Below, in pieces: positions 1 to 7,563 of a stretch of 39,531 nucleotides of DNA. The DNA is taken from positions 1 to 39,531 of the forward strand of contig JAAVFI010000014.1 of the NCBI GenBank assembly GCA_014800815.1, read 5' to 3'. A model generated the notes under the pieces. It made no database searches. It was not told the origin of the DNA and worked only from the letters and a program-made list of their open reading frames with translations. How positions within the stretch are numbered: the stretch's first letter is position 1; each line of letters starts with the position of its first letter. The DNA comes from Bacteroidales bacterium. GTDB taxonomy: Bacteria; Bacteroidota; Bacteroidia; Bacteroidales; Muribaculaceae. Made by a program: the position numbers and the translations under genes.

Positions 1-410
1 AATCGGCGGCCTGCGGGCGCCTTAACGTTGCGTGAATCCGTACCCCCGGCATCCCTCCGCTTCGCTACGGTATGGCGGGGGCTACTAAGTGAATCGGTAC
101 CCTGAGCGGGTACCTGCGTTGATGCTGCCATAAATCGGCGCCCTCTGGACGCCAACGTAGTGGGGCGGAGTGTGGGATGTGTGCGGGTAGATGTCGCGGA
201 GTGGGGAAATGGGCTTGGGAGTGGTGGGAGATGTGGGAGGTGTGGGCGTAGTCTCAGCCATGAATCGGCGTCCTGAGCCAAGGTAGGGGGATGACTAACC
301 CCGCACATCCCTTCGCCTGGCGCCTGCGGTATGTACGGTTATGGAGTAATCGATGTCCTCCGGACATCACGTAGAGAATCAGGGTAAATGATTGGTACGA
401 AGGTATGAGT
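1..410. repeat. Intergenic family of variable-stem hairpin repeats
   Basis: No gene is supported in the first 572 bases. Five units begin with AATCG followed by a short inverted repeat, at about 1-21, 92-114, 133-153, 263-280 and 348-368. The stem bases differ between units while pairing is largely kept: GGTACCC pairs with GGGTACC in unit 2, and GATGTCC with GGACATC in unit 5. Unit 4 is the weakest. Several units run on into a sequence like AACGTAG. Two longer imperfect hairpins with related cores (CATCCCTCCGC and CATCCCTTCGC) lie at about 42-79 and 299-340. A possible sixth, degraded unit starts near 542. This pattern suits a dispersed intergenic repeat family or a structured RNA. It does not look like CRISPR, because units are short, unevenly spaced and not identical. 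Confidence 0.6.
203..249 (+). repeat. G-rich 9-bp imperfect tandem repeat, possible G-quadruplex
   Basis: G-runs begin at 203, 211, 217, 226, 235 and 244. The last four are exactly 9 bp apart, in units like GGGAGTGGT, GGGAGATGT and GGGAGGTGT. Runs of three or more G separated by 3-6 bases meet the usual pattern for a G-quadruplex on the plus strand. No function is visible. Confidence 0.55.
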
Positions 411-475
411 AACTTAAAGATCAATCCAAAATTTCCTAAGAAATAAGGGTAGCTTCGTACGACTCTTTCATACCA

Positions 476-529
476 ACGATAGTAAGAGACCGACTATCGT
501 ACATCCCGTGGTGTGGAGAGCATGCTCTC
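476..529. other. Inverted repeat and perfect palindrome downstream of the permease gene
   Basis: ACGATAGT (476-483) pairs with ACTATCGT (493-500), and GAGAGCATGCTCTC (516-529) is a perfect 14-bp palindrome. Both lie 44-97 bp beyond the stop codon of the minus-strand permease. They could shape the 3' end of that transcript, but no U-tract follows, so I do not call a terminator. Confidence 0.35.
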
Positions 530-572
530 GAAAGCGTCATGAATCGACGGAGAGGACGACGCCAAACCGCAC

Positions 573-1952
573 TCAGAACAAATATATGGATTGGTAAATG
601 GCGAAAAGTGAGCCTGCTGAAAGCAGTGCTATGCCCCACTTTTCATTTTTAGTAAATATCACTTGGCTGCGACTCTCTTTTCTTACTTTGATAAAAAATA
701 TGATGCCGACCAAATAGAAGGGAGAGGTCATGATGAAGTCTATAAGGCCTCCGGCATAGGCCATCCACAGACAGAATAATGTTGCTAAGAGTGCAACTAT
801 CTTGATTTTTGGTTTGCATGGCTGCTTCAACAGGAAAAGTCCTGTAAAGAAGTAACACGGTATAATCATAAGACCGGTGATGCGAAGAGCTGCAAGGTAT
901 ATGTCGTCGGCCATTACAACCATAAGCAGGAAGAGTTCCATTACTATGCTTGAGGCTATGAGCCCATAGGCGGGCATTGAGCGGTGGTTGAGACGAGCAA
1001 AATTCTTGGGCAAAATTCCCACCAAGGAGGCTTCGTAAGGGACCTGAGCGACAATGAGCGTCCATGCAACCCACCCCCCTATCAATGAAATGATAACTGC
1101 AAAAATCACAAACCAGTATGCCCACTCTCCTACTGCGTCTTTCATGATGTAAGCTATCGAAGGGTTGTTCAGGTCGGCAAGTTGGCTTGCAGTCATCAAG
1201 CCAAAGCACAAAAGTGATACAGCCATATAAAGCAGTAAGGCAATGAAGAAACCAGCGAATCCGGCTTTTCCTACGTCAGACTTATTGCGAGCTCTGGCCG
1301 ACATCATGACGGCCCCCTCTACTCCGAAGAAGCAGAAAAGGGTAATCATCATTGTGCTTCGTACTTGCTGCCACACTCCTCCACAGGCAGTGAGCTCACC
1401 CCACTGGTCTATCTCAAAGAGGTCTAATCTGAAGTAAAGTATAAATACGCCAATGATAAGGAGCAGCATCAACACCTTGATGAGTGCCAGAAGATTGTTT
1501 ATAAACTTAGCTATACTTATTCCCCGAGATACAATCCAATACATCAACCATATCAAGGCTGAACAAAAAAGCACCATCTCCCAACTATGATTAAGCAGGC
1601 TTGGGAAGAAAGCTCCGAAGGCATCGTTGAGCATCACTCCATAGGCAACGTTAGAGAAGGCAGTACACAGCCAATAACCCCACGCGATATTGAAGCCCGC
1701 ATAATTGCCGAATCCTGCCTGAGCATACTGGTAAAGTCCGGCATTGTACTGTGGATATTTATCGCTAAGATATTTGAACAAGACTACCAAGGGCAGTATA
1801 CCTGCTCCAGTAATTATCCATGAAATAAATATAGCTCCCTGCCTTGCAGAAGCCGACATATTCTGAGGTAAGTTGTAGATACCAACTCCTACCATTAACC
1901 CGAACACAAGTGCCGTGAGTCCCCAAAAGCCAAGTTTCCCGGATGTCAACAT
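573..1952 (-). CDS. APC-family amino-acid permease (ArcD-like antiporter)
   Basis: Inner-membrane transporter of the amino acid-polyamine-organocation superfamily, probably exchanging a basic amino acid for its breakdown product. The 459-aa protein is almost wholly hydrophobic, with about 12 membrane spans, the family's usual size. Near the N-terminus is GLMVGVGIYNLPQNMS, the substrate-binding loop of the ArcD/arginine:ornithine type. It is followed by GFNIAWGYWL and, later, FFGVEGAVMMSARARNKSDVGKA, both typical of that subgroup. The gene stands alone, with its own promoter (1995-2026) inside an inverted repeat, and no arginine deiminase or decarboxylase gene is adjacent, so the substrate stays open. 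Its sequence is visibly more A+T-rich than the rnf genes next door, which hints at separate origin. The family is secure; the substrate is inference. Confidence 0.88.
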   Translation of the reverse strand: MLTSGKLGFWGLTALVFGLMVGVGIYNLPQNMSASARQGAIFISWIITGAGILPLVVLFKYLSDKYPQYNAGLYQYAQAGFGNYAGFNIAWGYWLCTAFSNVAYGVMLNDAFGAFFPSLLNHSWEMVLFCSALIWLMYWIVSRGISIAKFINNLLALIKVLMLLLIIGVFILYFRLDLFEIDQWGELTACGGVWQQVRSTMMITLFCFFGVEGAVMMSARARNKSDVGKAGFAGFFIALLLYMAVSLLCFGLMTASQLADLNNPSIAYIMKDAVGEWAYWFVIFAVIISLIGGWVAWTLIVAQVPYEASLVGILPKNFARLNHRSMPAYGLIASSIVMELFLLMVVMADDIYLAALRITGLMIIPCYFFTGLFLLKQPCKPKIKIVALLATLFCLWMAYAGGLIDFIMTSPFYLVGIIFFIKVRKESRSQVIFTKNEKWGIALLSAGSLFAIYQSIYLF

Positions 1953-1994
1953 TTTACCTATTAAGATATGAATGTACCTGAATTATTCACAGTA

Positions 1995-2026
1995 CAAATT
2001 TAGCACTAATTTTCAATTTTTGCAAA
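1995..2026 (-). promoter_or_regulatory. Bacteroidetes-type promoter of the permease gene
   Basis: Read on the minus strand, TTTG (2023-2026) is followed after 20 bp by TAAATTTG (1995-2002), an exact match to the TTTG / TAnnTTTG consensus. The start codon lies about 40 bp further on. Confidence 0.7.
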
Positions 2027-2038
2027 TAAAAATTAGTG
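2004..2038. promoter_or_regulatory. 10-bp inverted repeat spanning the -33 element
   Basis: CACTAATTTT (2004-2013) and AAAATTAGTG (2029-2038) are perfect inverted repeats 15 bp apart. They enclose the -33 box of the permease promoter and nearly abut the -7 box. An operator for a dimeric regulator fits. The same repeat also lies just downstream of rnfA and could instead form an A+T-rich 3'-end hairpin for the rnf transcript. Confidence 0.45.
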
Positions 2039-2059
2039 AATCGTGGAGGTCTGCTATAA

Positions 2060-2638
2060 TCAGAAAGAGATGCCGGCGAAGCCCATGAAGGCCATGGCGA
2101 GGATGCCGGCTGTGATGAGGGCGATGGGTACTCCACGCATTGCGCGGGGGACGTCGGCGAGTTCGAGTTGGGTACGGATGCCTGCGAAGAGCATCATGGC
2201 GAGGCCGAAGCCGAGTGCGGTGGCTGTGGCGTAGACTACGGAGTAGAGGAAGTCGAAATTTTTCTGTGCCACGATAATGGCTACGCCGAGTACGGCGCAG
2301 TTTGTGGTAATCAGGGGGAGGTAGACGCCGAGAGCTGCGTAGAGTCCCGGGGCGGATTTTTTGATAATAATCTCGAGCATCTGGACCAGTACGGCGATGA
2401 CGAGGATGAAGGCTATGGTCTGGACGAACTCAAGGCCAAAGGGTACGAGGATGTAGTGCTGGAGCAACCATGTGACGGCTGTGGCCACGGCCATTACGAA
2501 GGTGACTGCCATGCTCATTCCGAAGGCTGAGTCGATGTTTTTGGAGACTCCGATGAAGGGACATATGCCCAGGAACTGGGCGAAGACTATATTGTTGACC
2601 AGTATGGCGGAGAACATTATGGCGAGATATGTGAGCAC
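2060..2638 (-). CDS. rnfA: Rnf electron-transport complex subunit A
   Basis: Membrane subunit of the Rnf complex, which couples electron flow between ferredoxin and NAD to Na+ or H+ movement. The 192-aa protein has the usual length and about six hydrophobic spans. It opens with a segment around NIVFAQFLGICPFIGVS, the conserved RnfA/NqrE motif holding one of the cysteines that bind the intramembrane iron-sulfur cluster, and has a second such region around TNCAVLG. It is the last gene of the rnf operon, 3 bp after rnfE. RnfA and RnfE are homologous and inserted in opposite orientations in the membrane; this one is RnfA by its N-terminal sequence and position. Confidence 0.95.
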   Translation of the reverse strand: MLTYLAIMFSAILVNNIVFAQFLGICPFIGVSKNIDSAFGMSMAVTFVMAVATAVTWLLQHYILVPFGLEFVQTIAFILVIAVLVQMLEIIIKKSAPGLYAALGVYLPLITTNCAVLGVAIIVAQKNFDFLYSVVYATATALGFGLAMMLFAGIRTQLELADVPRAMRGVPIALITAGILAMAFMGFAGISF

Positions 2639-2641
2639 GGC

Positions 2642-3232
2642 TTATTTCTTTTGAGTATTAAGGCGATTGAAGATTGCGATGAGCAGGCCGAGGACTATGA
2701 AAGCTCCGGGTGCAAGGACGAACAGCAGGGCTCCAAAATCGGAACTGTAGACCTGTGCTCCGAATATGGCTCCTGTGCCAAGGAGCTCGCGCACTGAGCC
2801 TATGAGGGTGAGGGCGAGCGTGAATCCGAGTCCGCAGCCGAGACCGTCGAACACGGAGAGGGCTACGGTATTTTTCGAGGCGAAGGCTTCGGCACGCCCG
2901 AGCAGGATGCAGTTGACCACTATTAGGGGAATGAATATGCCGAGTGCCGAATAGAGTGCCGGGAACCACGCTTGCATAATCATCTGGAGGACTGTGACAA
3001 ACGATGCTATCACGACGATAAATACGGGGATGCGCACTTTGTCGGGGACGATATTCTTTATCGACGAGATGACTGCGTTTGAGCATATGAGCACAAACAT
3101 GGTGGCAAGACCCATTGAGAGGGCTGTAAGTGCCGATGATGTGGTGCCGAGTGTGGGACACATGCCGAGAATCAGCACAAAGGTGGGATTGCGCCTGACA
3201 ATACCGTCAAGCAAAACTTTCAGCGCATTCAT
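2642..3232 (-). CDS. rnfE: Rnf electron-transport complex subunit E
   Basis: Second of the paired intramembrane iron-sulfur subunits of Rnf, 196 aa with about six spans. The N-terminal region holds NPTFVLILGMCPTLGTTSSA and a later segment holds VNCILLGRAEAFA; these are the matching cysteine motifs of RnfE/NqrD. The start codon overlaps the rnfG stop by one base (TGATG), a sign of coupled translation. Gene order G-E-A is the usual one in Bacteroidales. Confidence 0.95.
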   Translation of the reverse strand: MNALKVLLDGIVRRNPTFVLILGMCPTLGTTSSALTALSMGLATMFVLICSNAVISSIKNIVPDKVRIPVFIVVIASFVTVLQMIMQAWFPALYSALGIFIPLIVVNCILLGRAEAFASKNTVALSVFDGLGCGLGFTLALTLIGSVRELLGTGAIFGAQVYSSDFGALLFVLAPGAFIVLGLLIAIFNRLNTQKK

Positions 3233-3786
3233 CAGTCTTCTGTTTTAGGTGATACAAGGGCGGTGCGTGCGGAATTGAGGGCTTCGAGGAATGCCCTTGA
3301 GGTGATAGTTGCTCCTGTAATGGCGTCGATATCGCCTCCGTCGGCTCTGACGCGTTGGGGTGCCGAGGAGCAGATGATATTGTGGGTCGAACCGGGAGCT
3401 GAGAACCATGTGTCGGCTTTTGCGCCGAGTCCGGGAGTCTCTGCGTGGGAGAGCATGCGATAGCCTGTAACGCAGCCGTTTCGGTCGAAGCCGAAGAGCA
3501 CGCTTATACGGCCACCGAAGCCGTTGTCGCTGAAGCTCTCGACGGCCGTGCCCGATGCAAAGCCCGCGAGAGTGGCGTCGTAGCGTACGAGGCCCGAGGG
3601 AAGGGTGTCGGGTGAGATATCGTTGTCGAACGGCGGGAGGACTTCCTGAAGGGCGCTGCGAAGAGTCTCTGCCTTGGCCTGAGCTATGGGTTCCTCAGTG
3701 AGCAGATTCACTCCTGCGAGAATGGCTCCTGCGAGAATGGTTATGCCGCCGAGGGAGAGCATCATATTGGTGAGCGATGATTTCAT
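3232..3786 (-). CDS. rnfG: Rnf complex flavoprotein subunit G
   Basis: Membrane-anchored subunit carrying covalent FMN, which passes electrons within Rnf. I chose the ATG at 3786 (184 aa): the protein then starts MKSSLTNMM followed by one membrane span, and the codon overlaps the rnfD stop by 4 bp (ATGA). An ideal Shine-Dalgarno sequence, AAAGGAGGTG, lies 7 nt upstream. A longer open frame reaches 4110 but its extension is arginine-rich shadow of rnfD. The flavin attachment motif DAITGAT is at residues 154-160, with Thr160 the expected FMN-threonine. A small FMN_bind domain fills most of the rest. Confidence 0.94.
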   Translation of the reverse strand: MKSSLTNMMLSLGGITILAGAILAGVNLLTEEPIAQAKAETLRSALQEVLPPFDNDISPDTLPSGLVRYDATLAGFASGTAVESFSDNGFGGRISVLFGFDRNGCVTGYRMLSHAETPGLGAKADTWFSAPGSTHNIICSSAPQRVRADGGDIDAITGATITSRAFLEALNSARTALVSPKTED

Positions 3787-4778
3787 GCGAACACCTCCTT
3801 TCTTGCAGGCGAGAATCGGCGCGGGCGTATATATCTGTTGATGAGCGGAGTGGCACCGTTCATAATGAGAATGGCGAACGAAACACCCTCCGGGTAGGCT
3901 CCCCAGCGACGTATCGAGGCGGCAATGATGCCTATGAGGAGGCCGTAGAGCCACATTCCGCGACGCGTCATTGGCGACGTAACGTAGTCGGTAGCCATGA
4001 AGACGGCTCCGAGAAGGAGGCCGCCCGACATCACGTCGGTAAGCACGGGATAACCGGCGAGGAGATCGACTCCAACGAGTCCGAGGACTACGGCAACGGG
4101 GATATCCCATTTGATGATTCCGAATGCCACGAGGTAGATGAAGCCGAGGATAATGGCTAACGCTCCGGTCTCGCCCATCGAACCTCCCATATTTCCAAGC
4201 AGCATGTCGACATTATCGGGAAGGACGGGAGCGGCCATTGCGGGAGTTGAGGCACCTGTTGAGGTTTCGACGGCCTCGGCGAGTTTGGTTATCGAGAGTA
4301 TTGTAGCTCCCGTAGCACCGTCAGCATCACCGAAGCCGGGGTCGGGAAGGGGCCACGACGTCATGGCAACGGGGAAGGAGATGAGGAGGAATACTCGACC
4401 GACGAGGGCCGGGTTGAAGATGTTGCAACCGAGTCCGCCGAATGCCATTTTGGCAATGCCTATTGCTATGACGGCACCGAAAATAACCATCCATAGCGGG
4501 AGGTTGGAAGGCAGATTGAGGGCGAGAAGTATGCCTGTGAGGGCTGCCGAGCCGTCGAGGACAGTGGAGGGACGGCGGAGCAAGAATCGGGTAACGGCCC
4601 ACTCTACCACCACGCACGAGGCTATCGACACGAGGAGGACGGAAAGAGCGGGCAAGCCGAAGTAATAGAGCGAGCAAGCTATTGCGGGGATAAGTGCTAT
4701 GATGACGTGCCGCATGGCTCCTGAGGTGGTTCGGGAGGTGTGGAGGTGCGGCGACGGCGAGAATACGAGATTTTTCAT
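3783..4778 (-). CDS. rnfD: Rnf complex membrane flavoprotein subunit D
   Basis: Multi-span membrane subunit (331 aa) with covalent FMN, likely part of the ion path. The segment DGSAALTGILLALNLP (75-90) and FGGLGCNIFNPALVGRVF (113-130) are hallmarks of RnfD/NqrB. The flavinylation motif DGATGAT is at 153-159, so Thr159 is the likely FMN site. It overlaps rnfC upstream and rnfG downstream by 4 bp each (ATGA). Its last codons also encode the strong ribosome-binding site of rnfG. Confidence 0.95.
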   Translation of the reverse strand: MKNLVFSPSPHLHTSRTTSGAMRHVIIALIPAIACSLYYFGLPALSVLLVSIASCVVVEWAVTRFLLRRPSTVLDGSAALTGILLALNLPSNLPLWMVIFGAVIAIGIAKMAFGGLGCNIFNPALVGRVFLLISFPVAMTSWPLPDPGFGDADGATGATILSITKLAEAVETSTGASTPAMAAPVLPDNVDMLLGNMGGSMGETGALAIILGFIYLVAFGIIKWDIPVAVVLGLVGVDLLAGYPVLTDVMSGGLLLGAVFMATDYVTSPMTRRGMWLYGLLIGIIAASIRRWGAYPEGVSFAILIMNGATPLINRYIRPRRFSPARKEVFA

Positions 4779-6088
4779 TTTCTGGAGCGTTGTTTAGCAA
4801 TACGGATATAGTCGAGAAGCGGTCGTGCCGAGGGGCAGTTGTAGCTGCATGCACCACATTCAAGACAGTCGGCAACGTCGGCTTCGCGTGCATCGTCGAA
4901 CATTCGCAGGCGGCCGTAGGCAGAGAGCAGATATGGTTCGAGACCCATAGGGCAGGCGTCGACACACGCACCGCAGCGGATGCATGCCTGAACGGGGCGG
5001 CGACGGGTCTCGCGGAGTATTACGAGCCCCGATGTGCCTTTCGTGACGGGAGCGTCGAGGTTGACAGCGGTGCGTCCCATCATGGGTCCGCCGACTATCA
5101 CTTTGGCTTCGTCGGGCAGCGTGAAGGGGAACTCTGAGAAGGGAGTGCCGACGGCGGCGAGATAGTTGGTGCGCTCTTCGGCCGGGATGTCGCCGGTTAC
5201 AGTCACTACCCTCTCTATCAGGGGCTGACCAGTGGCTATCGCCTGCCATACGGCAAAGGCTGTGGCGACATTATGCACCACCGCACCGACCGATATAGGG
5301 AGAGCTCCCGATGCAATTCTGCGGCCTGTGACGGCTTCTATCAATTGCTTTTCGCCTCCCTGCGGATATTTGGTGCGCAGAATCTGCAGGGTGATATCGT
5401 TGCGCGAACCCAGAGCCGAAGCTATGGCAGCGGCGGCTTCGGGCTTATTGTCTTCGAGGGAAATCACGGCACGCGGAATGCCTCCGGCTTGCATCATGAG
5501 AGCGACGCCTTCGACTATCATCCGCGGCCATTTGCACATAAGAGCATCGTCGCACATGAGGTAGGGCTCACATTCGCAGCCGTTAATTATCAGTATCTCA
5601 GGCTTCTGCTCAGGCTTGAGCGAGAGCTTGACGTGCGAGGGGAAGGTTGCACCGCCGAGACCGACGATGCCTGCCTCGGATATCATGCGGCGGATTTCGT
5701 CGGCGGGGAGGTGGGAGGGAATCTTCGCGACTGGAAGTTCTGCCCAATATTTTTCGCGGCTTATGGTGTCGGCTTCGTGCTCCTCGTCGGTAGCCTTTAT
5801 GATAATTGCTTGCGAGGGTTTCCCGTTGGGCATCAACACATTGTCCACGCCCTGTACGGTACCGCTGATGGGCGCATGGAGAGGAGCCGAAACAAAGGAG
5901 GCCGCGCGGGCTATCTGTTCGCCACGCGTCACTTTGTCGCCCTTGCAGACTATGGCAATCGCCGGAGCTCCGATGTGCTGGGCGAGGGGGACGCATGCGA
6001 GCGTGGGGAGCGGTTGGAGCAGTATATCTCGAGAGGCAATCTTATTTGCGGCGGGATGTACGCCGCCTTTGCTGAAAGTCTTTTTCAT
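4775..6088 (-). CDS. rnfC: Rnf complex NADH/ferredoxin-binding subunit C
   Basis: Peripheral subunit related to the 51-kDa subunit of complex I; it binds NADH and FMN and links to the [4Fe-4S] clusters. I chose ATG at 6088 (437 aa, MKKTFSKGG), the usual RnfC start, which overlaps the rnfB stop by 4 bp. The frame stays open to 6601, but that part is antisense-phase shadow of rnfB. Visible features are GLGGATFPSHVKL and INGCECEPYL in the middle, typical of RnfC, and two C-terminal cysteine clusters, CIRCGACVDACP and CLECGACSYNCP, for two [4Fe-4S] centres. Confidence 0.95.
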   Translation of the reverse strand: MKKTFSKGGVHPAANKIASRDILLQPLPTLACVPLAQHIGAPAIAIVCKGDKVTRGEQIARAASFVSAPLHAPISGTVQGVDNVLMPNGKPSQAIIIKATDEEHEADTISREKYWAELPVAKIPSHLPADEIRRMISEAGIVGLGGATFPSHVKLSLKPEQKPEILIINGCECEPYLMCDDALMCKWPRMIVEGVALMMQAGGIPRAVISLEDNKPEAAAAIASALGSRNDITLQILRTKYPQGGEKQLIEAVTGRRIASGALPISVGAVVHNVATAFAVWQAIATGQPLIERVVTVTGDIPAEERTNYLAAVGTPFSEFPFTLPDEAKVIVGGPMMGRTAVNLDAPVTKGTSGLVILRETRRRPVQACIRCGACVDACPMGLEPYLLSAYGRLRMFDDAREADVADCLECGACSYNCPSARPLLDYIRIAKQRSRK

Positions 6089-6927
6089 GCGTTGGATTGT
6101 TCGGATGGTTTGGTTACGGGGAAGGTAGCGAGAATAGCTCCTGTAGGACATACTCCCACGCACTTGCCACACGCCTTGCAGAGAAGCGGGTCTATATAGG
6201 AAAGATTGTCGTTGACGGTTACGGCACCGAAGGGGCAGGCCTTGACGCATTTGGAGCAGCCGATACATGCGGCTGAGCAGGTCTTGCGGGCTATTCCTCC
6301 GCGCTCGCGATTGGCGCAGGCAACCCACACACGACGGTCGCGTCGACCGGCAGGACGGAGTTCGAGCAAGTGCCTGGGACACTCTTTGACGCAGGCTCCG
6401 CAGGCCGTACATTTTTCGGCATCGACTTCGGGGAGAAGTGTGTCGGGATTGATTGCGATAGCGCCGAAGCTGCACACCTCGGTGCAATCGCCACAGCCGA
6501 GACAACCGAAAGAGCAACCGCGAGTACCGACAGCAACGGCATCCATGACAGCGCAAGAAGAGGCGCCGTCGTAGGTAAAGCGCTCGGGGCGTGCCGAGCA
6601 AGAGCCGTTACAGCGGAGCACCGCCACATTTTTTTCGGCGGCCGATGCTTCGACTCCGAGTACGGAGGCTATTTTCGCAATCGTTTCCGAGCCTGAAACC
6701 GGGCAATGGAATCCTTTGAGAGAACCTTCGGCAACACAGCGTGTGGCGAAGTCGCGGCAACCTTTCAAGCCACATCCACCGCAGTTGGCACCGGGTAGCA
6801 GAGAGGCAATCTCATCAATGCGCGGGTCTTCCTCCACATGGAATTTGCGGGCAGTCGCATATAGAACGACAGCCCCGAGGAGGCCGAGCAATCCTAATAA
6901 CAGAATGGTAGTAAACAACAAGGACAT
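6085..6927 (-). CDS. rnfB: Rnf complex ferredoxin-type iron-sulfur subunit B
   Basis: Iron-sulfur subunit (280 aa) that accepts electrons from reduced ferredoxin. A single N-terminal membrane helix is followed by the four-cysteine Fe-S domain (NCGGCGLKGC, then C further on). After it come ferredoxin-like clusters: CLGCGDCTEVC, CTACGACVKECP, CIGCSKCVKACP and CKACGKCVGVCP. So about five [4Fe-4S] clusters are predicted. The start follows the RseC-like stop by 3 bp. PFOR at 29725 is a likely source of its ferredoxin electrons; that link is inference. Confidence 0.95.
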   Translation of the reverse strand: MSLLFTTILLLGLLGLLGAVVLYATARKFHVEEDPRIDEIASLLPGANCGGCGLKGCRDFATRCVAEGSLKGFHCPVSGSETIAKIASVLGVEASAAEKNVAVLRCNGSCSARPERFTYDGASSCAVMDAVAVGTRGCSFGCLGCGDCTEVCSFGAIAINPDTLLPEVDAEKCTACGACVKECPRHLLELRPAGRRDRRVWVACANRERGGIARKTCSAACIGCSKCVKACPFGAVTVNDNLSYIDPLLCKACGKCVGVCPTGAILATFPVTKPSEQSNA

Positions 6928-6930
6928 CAG

Positions 6931-7386
6931 TTAGTCAGTCAGATTAGTTTTCAAAGTTAGAACGATACGCCACTGCGGCTGCGGGCGTAATTTCACATAA
7001 AAGTGAAGTGCCGGAAAAGTCAAAGCAGATGAGAGAAGAGATAATAAAGCCACGAGGCCTTGATCCATATCGGACAAGGTGGCGGCACACGCTACAGCGA
7101 TGAACACTGCCAGCGGAATGACAAGCAGCATGAAAACGGCTTTTCTTTTTGCTCCGGGAATCGGCTCGACAGTGACTTTGCTGCCGGGTGTCAGCTGTAA
7201 GTCAGAGTCACCTTCGGGAAGACCGGCATCGACTATCAATCGCTCTCCGGAGACATTGGAGCAAGCAAAAGCGAGCGCACATCCAGCACAATTTGCGGAG
7301 TTTTTCGGCTCCGAAAGGCATACAGAAACATGATTTTTATAGACTCCGGCGACTATCGCCTCACGCTGTGACTCGCACTTTTTCAT
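6931..7386 (-). CDS. RseC/MucC-like integral membrane protein, first gene of the rnf operon
   Basis: Small membrane protein (151 aa from MKKCESQ) of the SoxR-reducing RseC/MucC family. I prefer ATG at 7386 over the upstream one at 7425 because the family begins near this point and the promoter -7 box (7405-7412) would lie inside the longer version. A soluble N-terminal part holds the cysteine cluster CAGCALAFAC with an earlier cysteine. Two hydrophobic spans follow, around VFMLLVIPLAVFIAVAC and LVALLSLLSSALTF. Position directly before rnfB is the common arrangement in Bacteroidales. A role in assembly or redox tuning of Rnf is inferred from context. Confidence 0.85.
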   Translation of the reverse strand: MKKCESQREAIVAGVYKNHVSVCLSEPKNSANCAGCALAFACSNVSGERLIVDAGLPEGDSDLQLTPGSKVTVEPIPGAKRKAVFMLLVIPLAVFIAVACAATLSDMDQGLVALLSLLSSALTFPALHFYVKLRPQPQWRIVLTLKTNLTD

Positions 7387-7404
7387 GACGCTTGAAATTG
7401 AGTA

Positions 7405-7412
7405 CAAAAGTA
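7405..7412 (-). promoter_or_regulatory. Candidate -7 box of the rnf operon promoter
   Basis: On the minus strand TACTTTTG matches TAnnTTTG and lies about 20 bp before the chosen rseC start. No good TTTG box is seen 19-21 bp upstream. A perfect palindrome ATTACGTAAT sits further upstream at 7486-7495 and could be an operator. Confidence 0.4.
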
Positions 7413-7563
7413 CTAAATTCCGCACTTTTTTTCATTAACGAAAGGAGCCACAATTTTATTAAAAATGTTTAAAAAGCAACATGCGATTACGTAATAATGA
7501 GATATAGCGACGCAAGTGTTAAAACCTCGAGACGTCATAGATGCGTTAAGATATTTTCACACG

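Noticed and set aside
1-410. CRISPR array in the repeat-rich left end
   Set aside because: Units are short, unevenly spaced, not identical, and there are no unique spacers of constant length or cas genes.
436-639. A 67-codon minus-strand frame at the left edge of the permease gene
   Set aside because: It overlaps the permease C-terminus in another frame, has no family match, and includes the palindromes at 476-529.
3787-4110. Extended upstream start for rnfG
   Set aside because: The added 108 residues are rich in arginine and serine like an out-of-frame rnfD read; the ATG at 3786 has an ideal ribosome-binding site and the family N-terminus.
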